DNA of 64,000 nucleotides from Polyangium sp. y55x31 (GTDB lineage Bacteria; Myxococcota_A; Polyangia; Polyangiales; Polyangiaceae). The position numbers and the translations under genes are program-made. The DNA lies in contig NZ_JARZHG010000044.1 in assembly GCF_029946505.1 (NCBI RefSeq), forward strand, positions 26,704 through 90,703, written 5' to 3'. The notes under the pieces were generated by a model. That model worked only from the letters and a program-made list of their open reading frames with translations. It searched no databases and had not been told where the DNA came from. This document shows, in pieces, positions 33,669-41,539 of this stretch (position 1 is its first letter; every line of letters begins with the position of its first letter).

Positions 33669-34506
33669 CGGCACAGATCTGCGCCTGCGTGCGCGCCTCG
33701 CGCCACCACAGGATTTCGTCCATCGCGCCGGCGAACGGGAAAATGCCCTGCTCACGGCGGCCGATGAAGAGGTCGGACCGAAGCGGGCCGAGGAAGCCGC
33801 CTTGGTCCGTCTTGGTGAGGGCGCCGTTGATGTAGAGGGTGAGGGTGCGGCCGTCGTTCACGTAGGCGATATGGGTCCACTGGCAGACGGGGATCGAGCC
33901 GCAATCGCTGGTCACGTTCGTCGTGCCCGTAGACGCTCGCGAGAAGATGAGCTGCATGTCGCCGCAGCCCGCGTGCATGAGGACGTTGTCGTCGCTCTCG
34001 CCGGTCCCGCGGCTGACGGTCGAGCCCTCGACCAGGGGGTCGTTGAGCTCGGGGGCGATGCGGACCCAGAGCTCGATGGTCGCGGCGGTCGTGAAGTCGA
34101 GGCCGGGCGACGCCGGGACGCGGACGTGGCCTCCTGAAAACGAGAGCCCGCGCCCCACGCGACCCGGCGCCCCGCGAACGAGGCCCGAGCTCGTGGCGGC
34201 GCCGTGATGGCCATGGCCGGAGCTGTCGAGCACGGGGCCATCGGCCTCCTCGAAGCGATACCAGGCCGCGAGGCCGGGCGGCGCAGGGCCGAGGAAGGGA
34301 GCGGGCAGGGGAGCGGGGGCGGCGTTGCAATCAGCCGCGGCGATCTGCAGGGCGCCGGTGTTGGTCCGCGGAGGCGGCGCGTCTCCAGCGATTTCGAGCG
34401 GCCTCGGGGATGCGGGATCGGGCGGCGGCGGAGGCGGGGCCGTAGCGCATCCGAAGAGCGGGGCGGCGAGGAGCAGGGGCGGAAGGAAGCGCGGCGCGGG
34501 GGACAT
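33622..34506 (-). CDS. LamG-domain lipoprotein
   Basis: The 294-residue product has a lipobox (LPPLLLAAPLFGCAT) and a Pro-rich linker. One concanavalin-like LamG domain covers residues about 85-280: LAAWYRFEEADGPVLDSSGH, GRGLSFSGGHVRVPASPGLD, ATIELWVRIAPEL, WTHIAYVNDGRTLTLYINGA and FAGAMDEILWWREA. These are the classical strands of LamG/pentraxin-like jelly rolls, which bind sugars or proteins. It sits on the cell surface or in the periplasm. It is divergent from the lipoprotein gene at 34591. Confidence 0.8.
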   Translation of the reverse strand: MSPAPRFLPPLLLAAPLFGCATAPPPPPPDPASPRPLEIAGDAPPPRTNTGALQIAAADCNAAPAPLPAPFLGPAPPGLAAWYRFEEADGPVLDSSGHGHHGAATSSGLVRGAPGRVGRGLSFSGGHVRVPASPGLDFTTAATIELWVRIAPELNDPLVEGSTVSRGTGESDDNVLMHAGCGDMQLIFSRASTGTTNVTSDCGSIPVCQWTHIAYVNDGRTLTLYINGALTKTDQGGFLGPLRSDLFIGRREQGIFPFAGAMDEILWWREARTQAQICADAGGRWSGDGCQLRP

Positions 34507-34590
34507 CGCGGGTGGAGCTTCCGTCGAGGGAGCGGGGGAGGTCAAGCCATGGGGATGGAAATCGAGGGAGCACTGCCGCATCATGGGTGC

Positions 34591-35145
34591 ATGCTTCGAG
34601 CGCTTTTCTTGCTTTTGGGGTGTCTGTTTTTCGGGGGCTGCGGCAGCGCGGTTGTGGAGGCCGGAAGCGGCGGAAGCGGCGGCAGCGGCGGCGGCGGAAG
34701 CGGAGGCGGCGGAAACGGCGGCGGAGGCGGGATCGGCGGAAGCGGCGGCGGGATGTGCGTACCCGGGTCCGACGAGCCTTCTCCCGTTCAGCCGAGCTGC
34801 GCGGACATCGCGGGGATCGAGCTTCGGGAGGTCACCATGAAGGACGGGGTCTTGGAGGCGGGCGGGAGTACCGTGATGTCGATGAACCTCGTGGAGACCA
34901 CCGGCAAGGGCTTTTTCGGGTATCCCGGCGTGGTCTTTTCCAGCCCGGACCCCGGCGTCGAGGTCAGCGAGCCTTTCTGGCTGTATGGCATCTCCGCCTG
35001 CGACTCGGTCCCCGTGGAGGGCTACGTGAACATCGCGAGTGATGTCACTCCGGGGACCATCGTGACGGTCGTGGCGCAGGTGGGCATTTTGAACGAAAAC
35101 TGCCCCAACGCGTACAAGGTCCCGGTACCGATCGAGGTACATTGA
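34591..35145 (+). CDS. Lipoprotein with Gly/Ser-rich linker
   Basis: The 184-residue product starts MLRALFLLLGCLFFGGCGSA, giving a lipobox Cys at about residue 17. A linker of Gly with interspersed Ser and Asn (about 30 residues) follows. The globular domain has CADIAGIELREVTMKDGVLE, VMSMNLVETTGKGFFGYPGV and NENCPNAYKVPVPIEVH. Its beta-rich look suggests an immunoglobulin-like fold, unproven. The stop overlaps the start of the DUF3592 gene by one base (TGATG), so both are co-translated. Confidence 0.6.
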   Translation: MLRALFLLLGCLFFGGCGSAVVEAGSGGSGGSGGGGSGGGGNGGGGGIGGSGGGMCVPGSDEPSPVQPSCADIAGIELREVTMKDGVLEAGGSTVMSMNLVETTGKGFFGYPGVVFSSPDPGVEVSEPFWLYGISACDSVPVEGYVNIASDVTPGTIVTVVAQVGILNENCPNAYKVPVPIEVH

Positions 35146-35756
35146 TGGGCAAACGCGACCGCCAGCAAATCCGGACGCTGAAGATGCCGGATGGCGAGAA
35201 GGTCGAGTTCGACGCGCAGGGGCGCGTGCTCATGTCGCGGTCCTCGCAGGTGATGCTCGCGGTCATGATGATCGTGATCGGCTGCATTCTCCTCGGGTTG
35301 CCGTGGATGATCCGGAGCCAGGCGCAGACGCGGGCGGAGCGGCTGGCGCGCATGCGCACGTTCTCCGAGGCGACGTGCACGATCAAGGATATCGTCTGGG
35401 GAGAGCCGGATCCGGAATACGGGACGACGCGGGTCTCCGTCGATTACCAGGTGCACGTCCCGGGGCAGACGGGGACGTACATCGCGAGCGGGGTCTCCTG
35501 GGAAGGGACCACGCTTGCCAGCGGCGACGCGGATTGGAGAAAGCGCGAGCTTTTGCCAGGCAAGCGGGTGCCGTGCTGGTACGATCCGGCCGATCCGACG
35601 GAGGCGCTGCTCATCAAGGCGAATGCAGAGGTCCCGCCGCCGATGGGCATCGGGCTCTTGCTGGGGCTCTCGGCGGCGGGGTTGCTCTTCGCCTGGGCGG
35701 GGATCGCGACGTTGCGCACGAAAAAACGTCTCGCCCTCGGCGGGAACGACGATTGA
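35145..35756 (+). CDS. DUF3592-type membrane protein
   Basis: The 203-residue product has a short cytosolic start and one helix (MLAVMMIVIGCILLGLPWMI). An extracytoplasmic beta domain follows (ATCTIKDIVWGEPDPEYGTT, VSVDYQVHVPGQTGTYIASG, GKRVPCWYDPADPTEALL). A second helix (GIGLLLGLSAAGLLFAWAGI) leads to a charged tail. The two-helix layout with the CWYDPADP motif is typical of DUF3592. Function unknown. It is co-translated with the Gly-linker lipoprotein. Confidence 0.75.
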   Translation: MGKRDRQQIRTLKMPDGEKVEFDAQGRVLMSRSSQVMLAVMMIVIGCILLGLPWMIRSQAQTRAERLARMRTFSEATCTIKDIVWGEPDPEYGTTRVSVDYQVHVPGQTGTYIASGVSWEGTTLASGDADWRKRELLPGKRVPCWYDPADPTEALLIKANAEVPPPMGIGLLLGLSAAGLLFAWAGIATLRTKKRLALGGNDD

Positions 35757-35765
35757 GGTTTCGGA

Positions 35766-35895
35766 AAGAACACTCGCCCGCGTCGCGGTAGGGTACGGGC
35801 ACGGGGCGCGCGGGCGCAAAGCGCATCGCGCTCGAATCGGACGATGGGCGGCGAGCGGGGTCTCGACCTCGCCGGCGCCTTCCCGCAGCACCTCT
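35766..35895 (-). pseudogene. Remnant of a D-threonine-aldolase-like gene 3' end
   Basis: Two patches match the 3' part of the gene at 38217-39434. CGCGGTA plus the coding tail YRDAGECS (minus strand, near 35770-35790) corresponds to YRGAGECFH there. A stretch at about 35848-35885 (GCGAGCGGGGTCTCGACCTC in part) corresponds to 38380-38410. The intervening ~150 bp is missing. This is a short degraded copy of the gene end, located 2.4 kb away. Nothing here can be translated. The remaining bases to 36057 show no gene. Confidence 0.45.
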
Positions 35896-36057
35896 CGCGC
35901 GACGTCCCGGTGAGGCTGTGTATGCCCTTCTCGAACGGAGGGGTACGGGCGCTGCATACGCCACGGGCATCAGCTCGATACAGAGCTGAACAGGGGATTC
36001 TCGTGACTTACCGGGAATCGAGGCGACGGCGAGACCAAGCAGCAAAAGGGGGCATTT

Positions 36058-36396
36058 ATGCTACGAGCAATCTGCTTGTTTCTGGGGTTCACCTTCGTTG
36101 CCGCGCTGAGCGGCAGCGCGGCCAGTGCCGAGGCGCTATCGCCAGGGGAGGAGTCCCCGACGCAGGAGTTGAGAGAGGCTGAAGGGACAGCAGAGGCGCC
36201 TGCTCCGCTGCGCATGGCCTGGTACAAATGCGCTGACGAGGGGGGATGGTGTGTATTTTCAGGGACGCGCCGGGTGGCGTACGGAGCGAACGGCGTATTC
36301 AACTACATAACGAACACCGGCGGAGTCCCCTGCAACAACGATACATTCGGCGATCCGATCGTGGGCGTCCGCAAGTCGTGCTATGTGACGGACTGA
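36058..36396 (+). CDS. Small secreted protein with a Streptomyces-type Cys domain
   Basis: The 112-residue product has a signal peptide (LFLGFTFVAALSGSAASAEA) and an acidic propeptide-like linker. The mature domain is WYKCADEGGWCVFSGTRRVA, YGANGVFNYI, GVPCNNDTFGDP and GVRKSCYVTD. This pattern (C-x6-C, F-G-D-P, S-C-Y) resembles small domains found at the ends of secreted actinobacterial glycoside hydrolases. Four Cys suggest two disulfides. AAGGGGG lies before the ATG. A sugar-binding role is a guess from the resemblance. Confidence 0.6.
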   Translation: MLRAICLFLGFTFVAALSGSAASAEALSPGEESPTQELREAEGTAEAPAPLRMAWYKCADEGGWCVFSGTRRVAYGANGVFNYITNTGGVPCNNDTFGDPIVGVRKSCYVTD

Positions 36397-36516
36397 GCCC
36401 CAGCCTGTGTTCTGCCCCCCTCGGAACGCCCAGCGAGCGAGGGGGCGGCCGTACGGGCACGCGTTTTCGAGCCTTTTCGGGGCGCGTACCTCGCCGACGA
36501 CCAGGGCGACGTGTCG

Positions 36517-37221
36517 CTACTCGATGCAACACAAGGAGCCGGTCCAGTGCTTGCCGGCCCCATTGCAACTCGCAAACGAACCCGCAACGCACGTCGACGC
36601 TTCGACGCAGCACAAGGAGCCGGTCCAGTGTTCCTTCGCGTCGTTGCAGTAGGCGTACGAACCCGCGACGCACGTCGACGCTTCGACGCAGCACGAGGAG
36701 CCGGTCCAGTGTTCCTTCGCGTCGTTGCAGTAGGCGTACGAACCCGCAACGCACGTGGGCTGGTTCTCGACGCAGCACGAGGAGCCGGTCCAGTGCTCCA
36801 GCGCGTCGTTGCAGTAGGCATACGAACCCGCAGCGCACGTGGGCTGGTTCTCGACGCAGCACGAGGAGCCGGTCCAGTGTTCCTTCGCGTCGTTGCAGTA
36901 GGCGTACGAACCCGCAGCGCACGTGGGCTGGTTTTCGACGCAGCACAAGGAGCCGGTCCAGTGTTCCTTCGCGTCATTGCAGTAGGCGTACGAACCCGCA
37001 GCGCACGTGGGCTGGTTCTCGACGCAGCACAAGGAGCCGGTCCAGTACTCCAGCGCATCGTTGCAGTAGGCGAGCGAACCCGCAACGCAGACCGTGAGCG
37101 CCTCCTGTGCCTCGCCGATGTCATCGGACTGCTCGACCAAAATATTGTCGGATGTCGCCGTGCAGGAGATCGCTCCGAGAACGAGGACCATGGAAAGGCT
37201 CATTGCGTGAATGATTTTCAT
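36517..37221 (-). CDS. Secreted protein made of seven 28-residue Cys-rich repeats
   Basis: The 234-residue product begins MKIIHAMSLSMVLVLGAISC, a signal peptide with a possible lipobox (GAISC). After about 40 residues seven tandem modules follow, consensus CVAGSYAYCNDAKEHWTGSL then CCVENQPT. Each has four Cys as C-x7-C-x11-CC. Modules 5 and 6 have the shorter linker VEAST and the last is more diverged (FASCNGAGKHWTGSLCC). The DNA repeats of 84 or 81 bp are almost identical, so they arose recently by slippage or unequal crossing. AAGGAAA precedes the ATG. No known family was recognised. A disulfide-rich rod exposed on the surface is likely. Confidence 0.8.
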   Translation of the reverse strand: MKIIHAMSLSMVLVLGAISCTATSDNILVEQSDDIGEAQEALTVCVAGSLAYCNDALEYWTGSLCCVENQPTCAAGSYAYCNDAKEHWTGSLCCVENQPTCAAGSYAYCNDAKEHWTGSSCCVENQPTCAAGSYAYCNDALEHWTGSSCCVENQPTCVAGSYAYCNDAKEHWTGSSCCVEASTCVAGSYAYCNDAKEHWTGSLCCVEASTCVAGSFASCNGAGKHWTGSLCCIE

Positions 37222-37658
37222 GAGTGTTTCCTTCAGGTAGCCGTACACGACATCCAAAATGGACGTGCTGTGTCGGCCCCAAAGCATGAGAATCACCGCC
37301 GCGTCGTGCAGCGCGGCTGCTGCATGCGCGCGGGAATCGCTTGAAATCGTTTGCAGTCGTTGGCAATCCACGTGCCAGCCAAGCCCATCATCCACCCAGC
37401 GTCGAGCTGTTCGATCGAGCTCTCCACATCCGCACCGGCGCCCCATCAGCGGTTGAATAGAACCATCAACGGACAGCGAAGTGGTTGGAAGGAACCATCG
37501 CCATCAGGGAGCTGCGTCGGATGCTCCCGGGCCGGGGAGGGGGTTTGGGAGCCCGGAGACGCCCGTCGACGGCCTGCCCGGGGGGGTTTTTCAGCCTTCG
37601 GCGGGTTCTTCCGGGGCCGGATTGAATGTTCGACTGGAAATCCACGTCAGGGGACGAC
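37222..37658. other. Intergenic region without a recognisable gene
   Basis: This is the shared upstream region of the repeat protein (minus) and the lipoprotein at 37659 (plus). Open frames here lack starts with ribosome sites. A CCCGGGCCGGGGAGGGGG stretch and a GGGGGGGTTTTTCAGCC run near 37575 are the only marked features. I see no repeat or RNA gene. Confidence 0.4.
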
Positions 37659-38138
37659 GTGAGCACGAATTTTTGTCTATTGTCCGTCGGTCTTGCAGTT
37701 TTGCTGGTTGGCTGTACGTCACCACGTTCCGCAGACGAGGCGACAGGCGCGGTCATGTCGTCGCCCCCTGTGCACATGTGCTTCGCGGATGAAAAAGGGG
37801 CGCCGCTCGTGGGAGCACGCGTGACGTCCGAAGCCCTGCACACCGTCCCCGGTTCCGTCTACAAGTGGGAATCAGCTATGCCCGCCGGACCTGCTCTCCC
37901 TGAGGTCATCACCGGGCCCGACGGATGTGGTGAGATCCGATGGCTGTCGCAGCTCGACTCCGGTCCGACGTGGAGTCAGCTCACCGTGAGGCCCGCGGAT
38001 CAGGGGCCCGATGGATGGGGAGCCATCTGCTCGAGGCCACGGCCGTCTGAGCCTCATCAGGCCGAGGTCGAGGAAGGCAAATCCCTTCGCTGGCAGGTCA
38101 CGCCGCAGCATTGTGTTTTGATGCCTGCACCCGAATGA
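37659..38138 (+). CDS. Lipoprotein of unknown function
   Basis: From the GTG at 37659 (VSTNFCLLSVGLAVLLVGCT) the product is 159 residues long with lipobox LLVGC. The mature domain reads PVHMCFADEKGAPLVGARVT, EVITGPDGCGEIRWLSQLDS and RWQVTPQHCVLMP. The first of these recalls carboxypeptidase-regulatory-like domains (GAPLVGARVT). An ATG at 37626 would add 11 residues. The GTG has AGGGG at suitable distance and a better signal peptide. No partner gene is evident. Confidence 0.55.
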   Translation: MSTNFCLLSVGLAVLLVGCTSPRSADEATGAVMSSPPVHMCFADEKGAPLVGARVTSEALHTVPGSVYKWESAMPAGPALPEVITGPDGCGEIRWLSQLDSGPTWSQLTVRPADQGPDGWGAICSRPRPSEPHQAEVEEGKSLRWQVTPQHCVLMPAPE

Positions 38139-38216
38139 GCCTTCGGGTCGGCCCTGTGGGAGCCGATCTCGCGGGCATCGAATCGTTCAAAAACGACGCG
38201 GGTGGCGATTGCGTTT

Positions 38217-39434
38217 TCAATGAAAACATTCCCCCGCGCCGCGGTAGGTGAGCGCGCGGGATTCGACGCGGTCGCCGCGGACGAGGAGGTAGTCGCGGAA
38301 AAACGTGGCGAGCTCGCCGGCCTTGGCGTGGCGGAAGAAGACGGGATCGCCGGGCGCGAGTGTCACGTGCGGCGGGACGGCGAGCGGGGTCTGGACTTCG
38401 CCGGCGCCTTCGAGATCGAGCAAGGCGAGGCCTTCGGGTAAATACGGAATCGGGAGGCGATCCGGGCCGGCGGCGCCCGAGGCGACGAGGCCGCCGCCCT
38501 GGCACGTGACGAAGCCGGGCGCAGGTCGCCGTGTCACCTGGAGGGCGAAGAAGGCGGCCGGCTCGGGGCGGAAATCGTCGTAATGGTCGAAGAGGTGGCT
38601 GCCGAGGAAGCCGGAGCCGACGGTGATTTCGGTGAGCGAGGGGTCGGCGAGGGAGGAGGCGACGCTGCCGGTGCCGCCGCCGTTGAAGAGGGGGATCGGG
38701 AGGCGGCGGCGCTCGAATTCGGCGGTGATCTCGTGCCGCAGCGTGGTGACGGCGGTGCAGGCGATTCGCTTGAAGGCGCGTTTCGCGCCGGGCGGGAGGG
38801 GGCCGAGCGGAGTCTGGTCGGGCGTCCCGGCGATGTGCGCCTCGTAGCCGAGGAGGCCGGCGAATTCGAGGTGGCGGGACGAGGCCACACGTTCGGCGAA
38901 ATCGGCGACGCCGCGGGCCTCGTGGAGCGGGCTGCGGCGGACGCCGAGGTGCACACGGCCGCCGAGGCGGCGGAGGGAGACGTCGATGTCGACGACGACC
39001 GGGATGCGGACGCCGTGCGAGGCGGCGGCAACTTCGAGGACGTCGAGGTGGATGGGCTCCTCGACGGCAATGGAGACGCGTTTTCCTTCGTGGTTCGCCT
39101 CGGCGAGCAGGCGCGCGTCGGCGGGCTGGGCCGTGGGGTAGGCAATGAGGATGTCGTCGAAGCCCTGCGCCGCGAGGTAGCGGGCCTCGGCGGGAGCATA
39201 CGCCATGAGGCCGCGGAACGAGGGGCCGCCGCGGTTCAGGATGTGGCGAATGAGATCGACCGATCGAACGGATTTCGTGCCGATCCGGAGGGTTTTTCCG
39301 TGGCTGCCGCGGACGAGCGAAGTGATGGCATCGACGTTCGCGTCGACGGCGTCGAGATCCACGAGGGCGACGGGCAAGGCCTCGCCGGCGAGGGTTTTCC
39401 GGTAACGATCGTAGCGGTGCTGGCGGGTTTCCAT
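38217..39434 (-). CDS. PLP-dependent D-threonine aldolase/alanine-racemase-like enzyme
   Basis: The 405-residue fold-type III PLP enzyme acts on D-amino acids. VALVDLDAVDANVDAI is the first barrel strand. LRIGTKSVRSVDLIRHIL carries the PLP-binding Lys. VVDIDVSLRRLGGRVHLGVR, GLLGYEAHIAG and FNGGGTGSVAS are cofactor-pocket strands. The C-terminal beta domain has TCQGGGLVASGAAGPDRLPI and the metal-type HVTLAPGDPVFFRHAKAGEL. It could be a D-threonine aldolase, D-serine dehydratase or amino-acid deaminase. The start at 39434 lies 4 bp after the stop of the upstream esterase gene, so the two form an operon. A piece of its 3' end is duplicated near 35766-35895. Confidence 0.8.
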   Translation of the reverse strand: METRQHRYDRYRKTLAGEALPVALVDLDAVDANVDAITSLVRGSHGKTLRIGTKSVRSVDLIRHILNRGGPSFRGLMAYAPAEARYLAAQGFDDILIAYPTAQPADARLLAEANHEGKRVSIAVEEPIHLDVLEVAAASHGVRIPVVVDIDVSLRRLGGRVHLGVRRSPLHEARGVADFAERVASSRHLEFAGLLGYEAHIAGTPDQTPLGPLPPGAKRAFKRIACTAVTTLRHEITAEFERRRLPIPLFNGGGTGSVASSLADPSLTEITVGSGFLGSHLFDHYDDFRPEPAAFFALQVTRRPAPGFVTCQGGGLVASGAAGPDRLPIPYLPEGLALLDLEGAGEVQTPLAVPPHVTLAPGDPVFFRHAKAGELATFFRDYLLVRGDRVESRALTYRGAGECFH

Positions 39435-39438
39435 GGCG

Positions 39439-41499
39439 TCAATCACAAGCCGCGTTCAAGGGTCCCGCCGACGGAACGCGCGGCGTGCCTTTGGAAAAGC
39501 TTTCGAGGAAACATTGCATCTGATGTTTCGGGGGCTCGGTCTGGAAGACGACCTCGTGCCCGTCCTCGATGCCGTCTTCCGGATGTTGCACCACGACCGC
39601 GGTGGACCCAGAGGCGTTGCCCGACGCGGGCAGGGAGATCTCGCTGCGACCATCGAGCGAGAGGAGCGCGGAGAGCGGGGTGTACCCGGAGAGCTCGGGG
39701 TGCGAGGCGTCGAGCGGCGGGCCGGCGAGATCGAGGCCGAGCGAGACGCTCATCGGGTTCGCGATCGGCGGCAGGATGTAATGGTCGACGATGCCCTGCA
39801 TCATGAGGACGTGCCGCGGGGGGCCCTCGTTCTCGCGCAGGATCCGCGAGGCGTAAGGTTGCACGTCGGCGGGTTCGCCGGCCCATTGCAGGAGGTTCAG
39901 GAGCGGATCGACCTCGGTGAGCGAATATCCCGTGCCGCTGACGCCGACGAGGGACTCGGCGAGCGGGCGCGTGGCGAGAGGTTTTTGCTTGTGGACGATG
40001 TTCGCGAGGAAGCTCGCGCCCGCGCCGCTCAGGAGCAAGGCGCGGACACGCGGCTCGAAGGCCGCGGTGAGCGGGACGATCGAGGCGCCCATCGAATGGC
40101 CCATGAGCGCGAGGGTATTCGTGTCGAATCGGGCTTTCCCATTGGCCGCGTCCGCGCCGGGGCAATCGGCGACGTCGATTTCGATGCCGCCGAGGACGTG
40201 CGTGAGCAGGCCGAGCTCGGCCGCGGATTGGCGGATGTTGTCGCGGAGGGCGACGGGGTTTCCCACGTTGAAGACGAGGAACTGCTCGTCGCCGCCGGTC
40301 TTGTTGCGCAGGCCGCCGTGGGGGCCGTCGGCGCTCGCACCCGCGAAGCCAGCGCGGGCGAAGGTGAGCGCGGGGCCGGCGCCAGGTTCGAGCGCAGGGC
40401 CGCCGGGTTCGGCGCGGACGCCGCGATCGACGAGGGGCCGCTCGCCGCCCGCGCCCGTGCGCGAGAAAAGGACGATGGGGTATCCCGCAGGAGGCATCGG
40501 GCGGCGCGGGACCGTGACGACGAAGTTTGCCTCCTCGAACCGCTGGAAGACGGGTTTGCCCGCGGCGTCGAAGACCCAGTTGCCGCCGGCCGAGGTGTAG
40601 GGAGGTTCCCCGCTTTGATAGACGGGCAAACCGATCGTGGTTTCGTATACGCAATAATCGTCGAAGACCTCGTTCCGCGCGAACGGCGACGTCGGCGCGG
40701 GGAGCGGATCGGCGAGCATGGCCTCGGCGACACGCGCGTAATCGTCCGTGGGCGCGGCTGTGGTGAAGACGGTGAGCGCGGCGATTTCCTCCGCCGGGAT
40801 GCCGGCTTCGTCGAGGGCCACGAGCGCTTGCGTATAGGTGGCGAGCGCCGCGTCGGACATGCCGGCCGGGGCTTTGCCGGCGCGTAGATCGGCCATCGCA
40901 GGGGTGATGCCGAGCGGCGCGCCGTCGCGATCCGTGAGGGAGGTCCGGACGACCGCGGCATAGGTGGTGTTCGCGCGGAGCGGGATCCCTTGCACCGGGA
41001 GAAGGGCGAGCAGGTTCGGCGCGCCGTACGGGCCGCCGTCTTCGAGGAAATGGGCGGAGATGGGGTAGCGGCGGAGGTAATCCGGGGCAGACGCGGAGAC
41101 GCCGAGGAGGAGGGCAGGGGCCTCGGGCGCGAGGCTGCCCGTCGGCGTGACGAGCTCGCCTGCGGGCAAGGGGCCGTCGAGGCCGAAGTAGATGGCCGTG
41201 GTGGTGCCGAAGCCGCGGACGGCGCCGGCAAGGTCGATCATCTGCGCGGCGATGCCGTTGGTCGAAGGGTTCGGGAAGGCCGAAAGATCGGCCGTGCCGC
41301 TGGCCGTGAGGCGCGCGTCGCTCGGGAAAGGCGCGCCGAAGAAGCCGCTGCTCCCGGTGAAGTCGAAGGCGATGCGGGTGCGCTCCGGGGCCGGGGGGTT
41401 CGTCCCGGAGGGGCCGCAGCCGAGGCCCGTCGTAGCGAGGGCCAGGGCGGCGGCGCAGAGGTGTGTGGAGACGCGTGGGCGGGCGAACGCGCGCGGCAT
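39439..41499 (-). CDS. Large exported alpha/beta-hydrolase lipoprotein
   Basis: The 686-residue product has a lipobox (ALALATTGLGCG). The N-terminal half is beta-rich (IAFDFTGSSGFFGAPFPSDA, TTAIYFGLDGPLPAGELVT). The C-terminal half is an alpha/beta hydrolase with strand GYPIVLFSRTGAGGER and the nucleophile elbow LMGHSMGASIVPL. A late ILRENEGPPRHVLMMQGIVD gives the Asp/Gln loop, and VDHYILPP lies nearby. AVVVQHPEDGIEDGHEVVFQ near the end may carry the catalytic His. It resembles the large esterase lipoproteins common in myxobacteria. It is co-transcribed with the downstream PLP enzyme. Confidence 0.75.
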   Translation of the reverse strand: MPRAFARPRVSTHLCAAALALATTGLGCGPSGTNPPAPERTRIAFDFTGSSGFFGAPFPSDARLTASGTADLSAFPNPSTNGIAAQMIDLAGAVRGFGTTTAIYFGLDGPLPAGELVTPTGSLAPEAPALLLGVSASAPDYLRRYPISAHFLEDGGPYGAPNLLALLPVQGIPLRANTTYAAVVRTSLTDRDGAPLGITPAMADLRAGKAPAGMSDAALATYTQALVALDEAGIPAEEIAALTVFTTAAPTDDYARVAEAMLADPLPAPTSPFARNEVFDDYCVYETTIGLPVYQSGEPPYTSAGGNWVFDAAGKPVFQRFEEANFVVTVPRRPMPPAGYPIVLFSRTGAGGERPLVDRGVRAEPGGPALEPGAGPALTFARAGFAGASADGPHGGLRNKTGGDEQFLVFNVGNPVALRDNIRQSAAELGLLTHVLGGIEIDVADCPGADAANGKARFDTNTLALMGHSMGASIVPLTAAFEPRVRALLLSGAGASFLANIVHKQKPLATRPLAESLVGVSGTGYSLTEVDPLLNLLQWAGEPADVQPYASRILRENEGPPRHVLMMQGIVDHYILPPIANPMSVSLGLDLAGPPLDASHPELSGYTPLSALLSLDGRSEISLPASGNASGSTAVVVQHPEDGIEDGHEVVFQTEPPKHQMQCFLESFSKGTPRVPSAGPLNAACD

Positions 41500-41539
41500 G
41501 AAGGCCACTTTCGCCGTGGCCGGCGCGCGTGTCCAGGCT

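Noticed and set aside
36517..37221. CRISPR-like array of regular ~84-bp repeats
   Set aside because: The repeats are contiguous with no spacers and encode in-frame Cys-rich modules behind a signal peptide.
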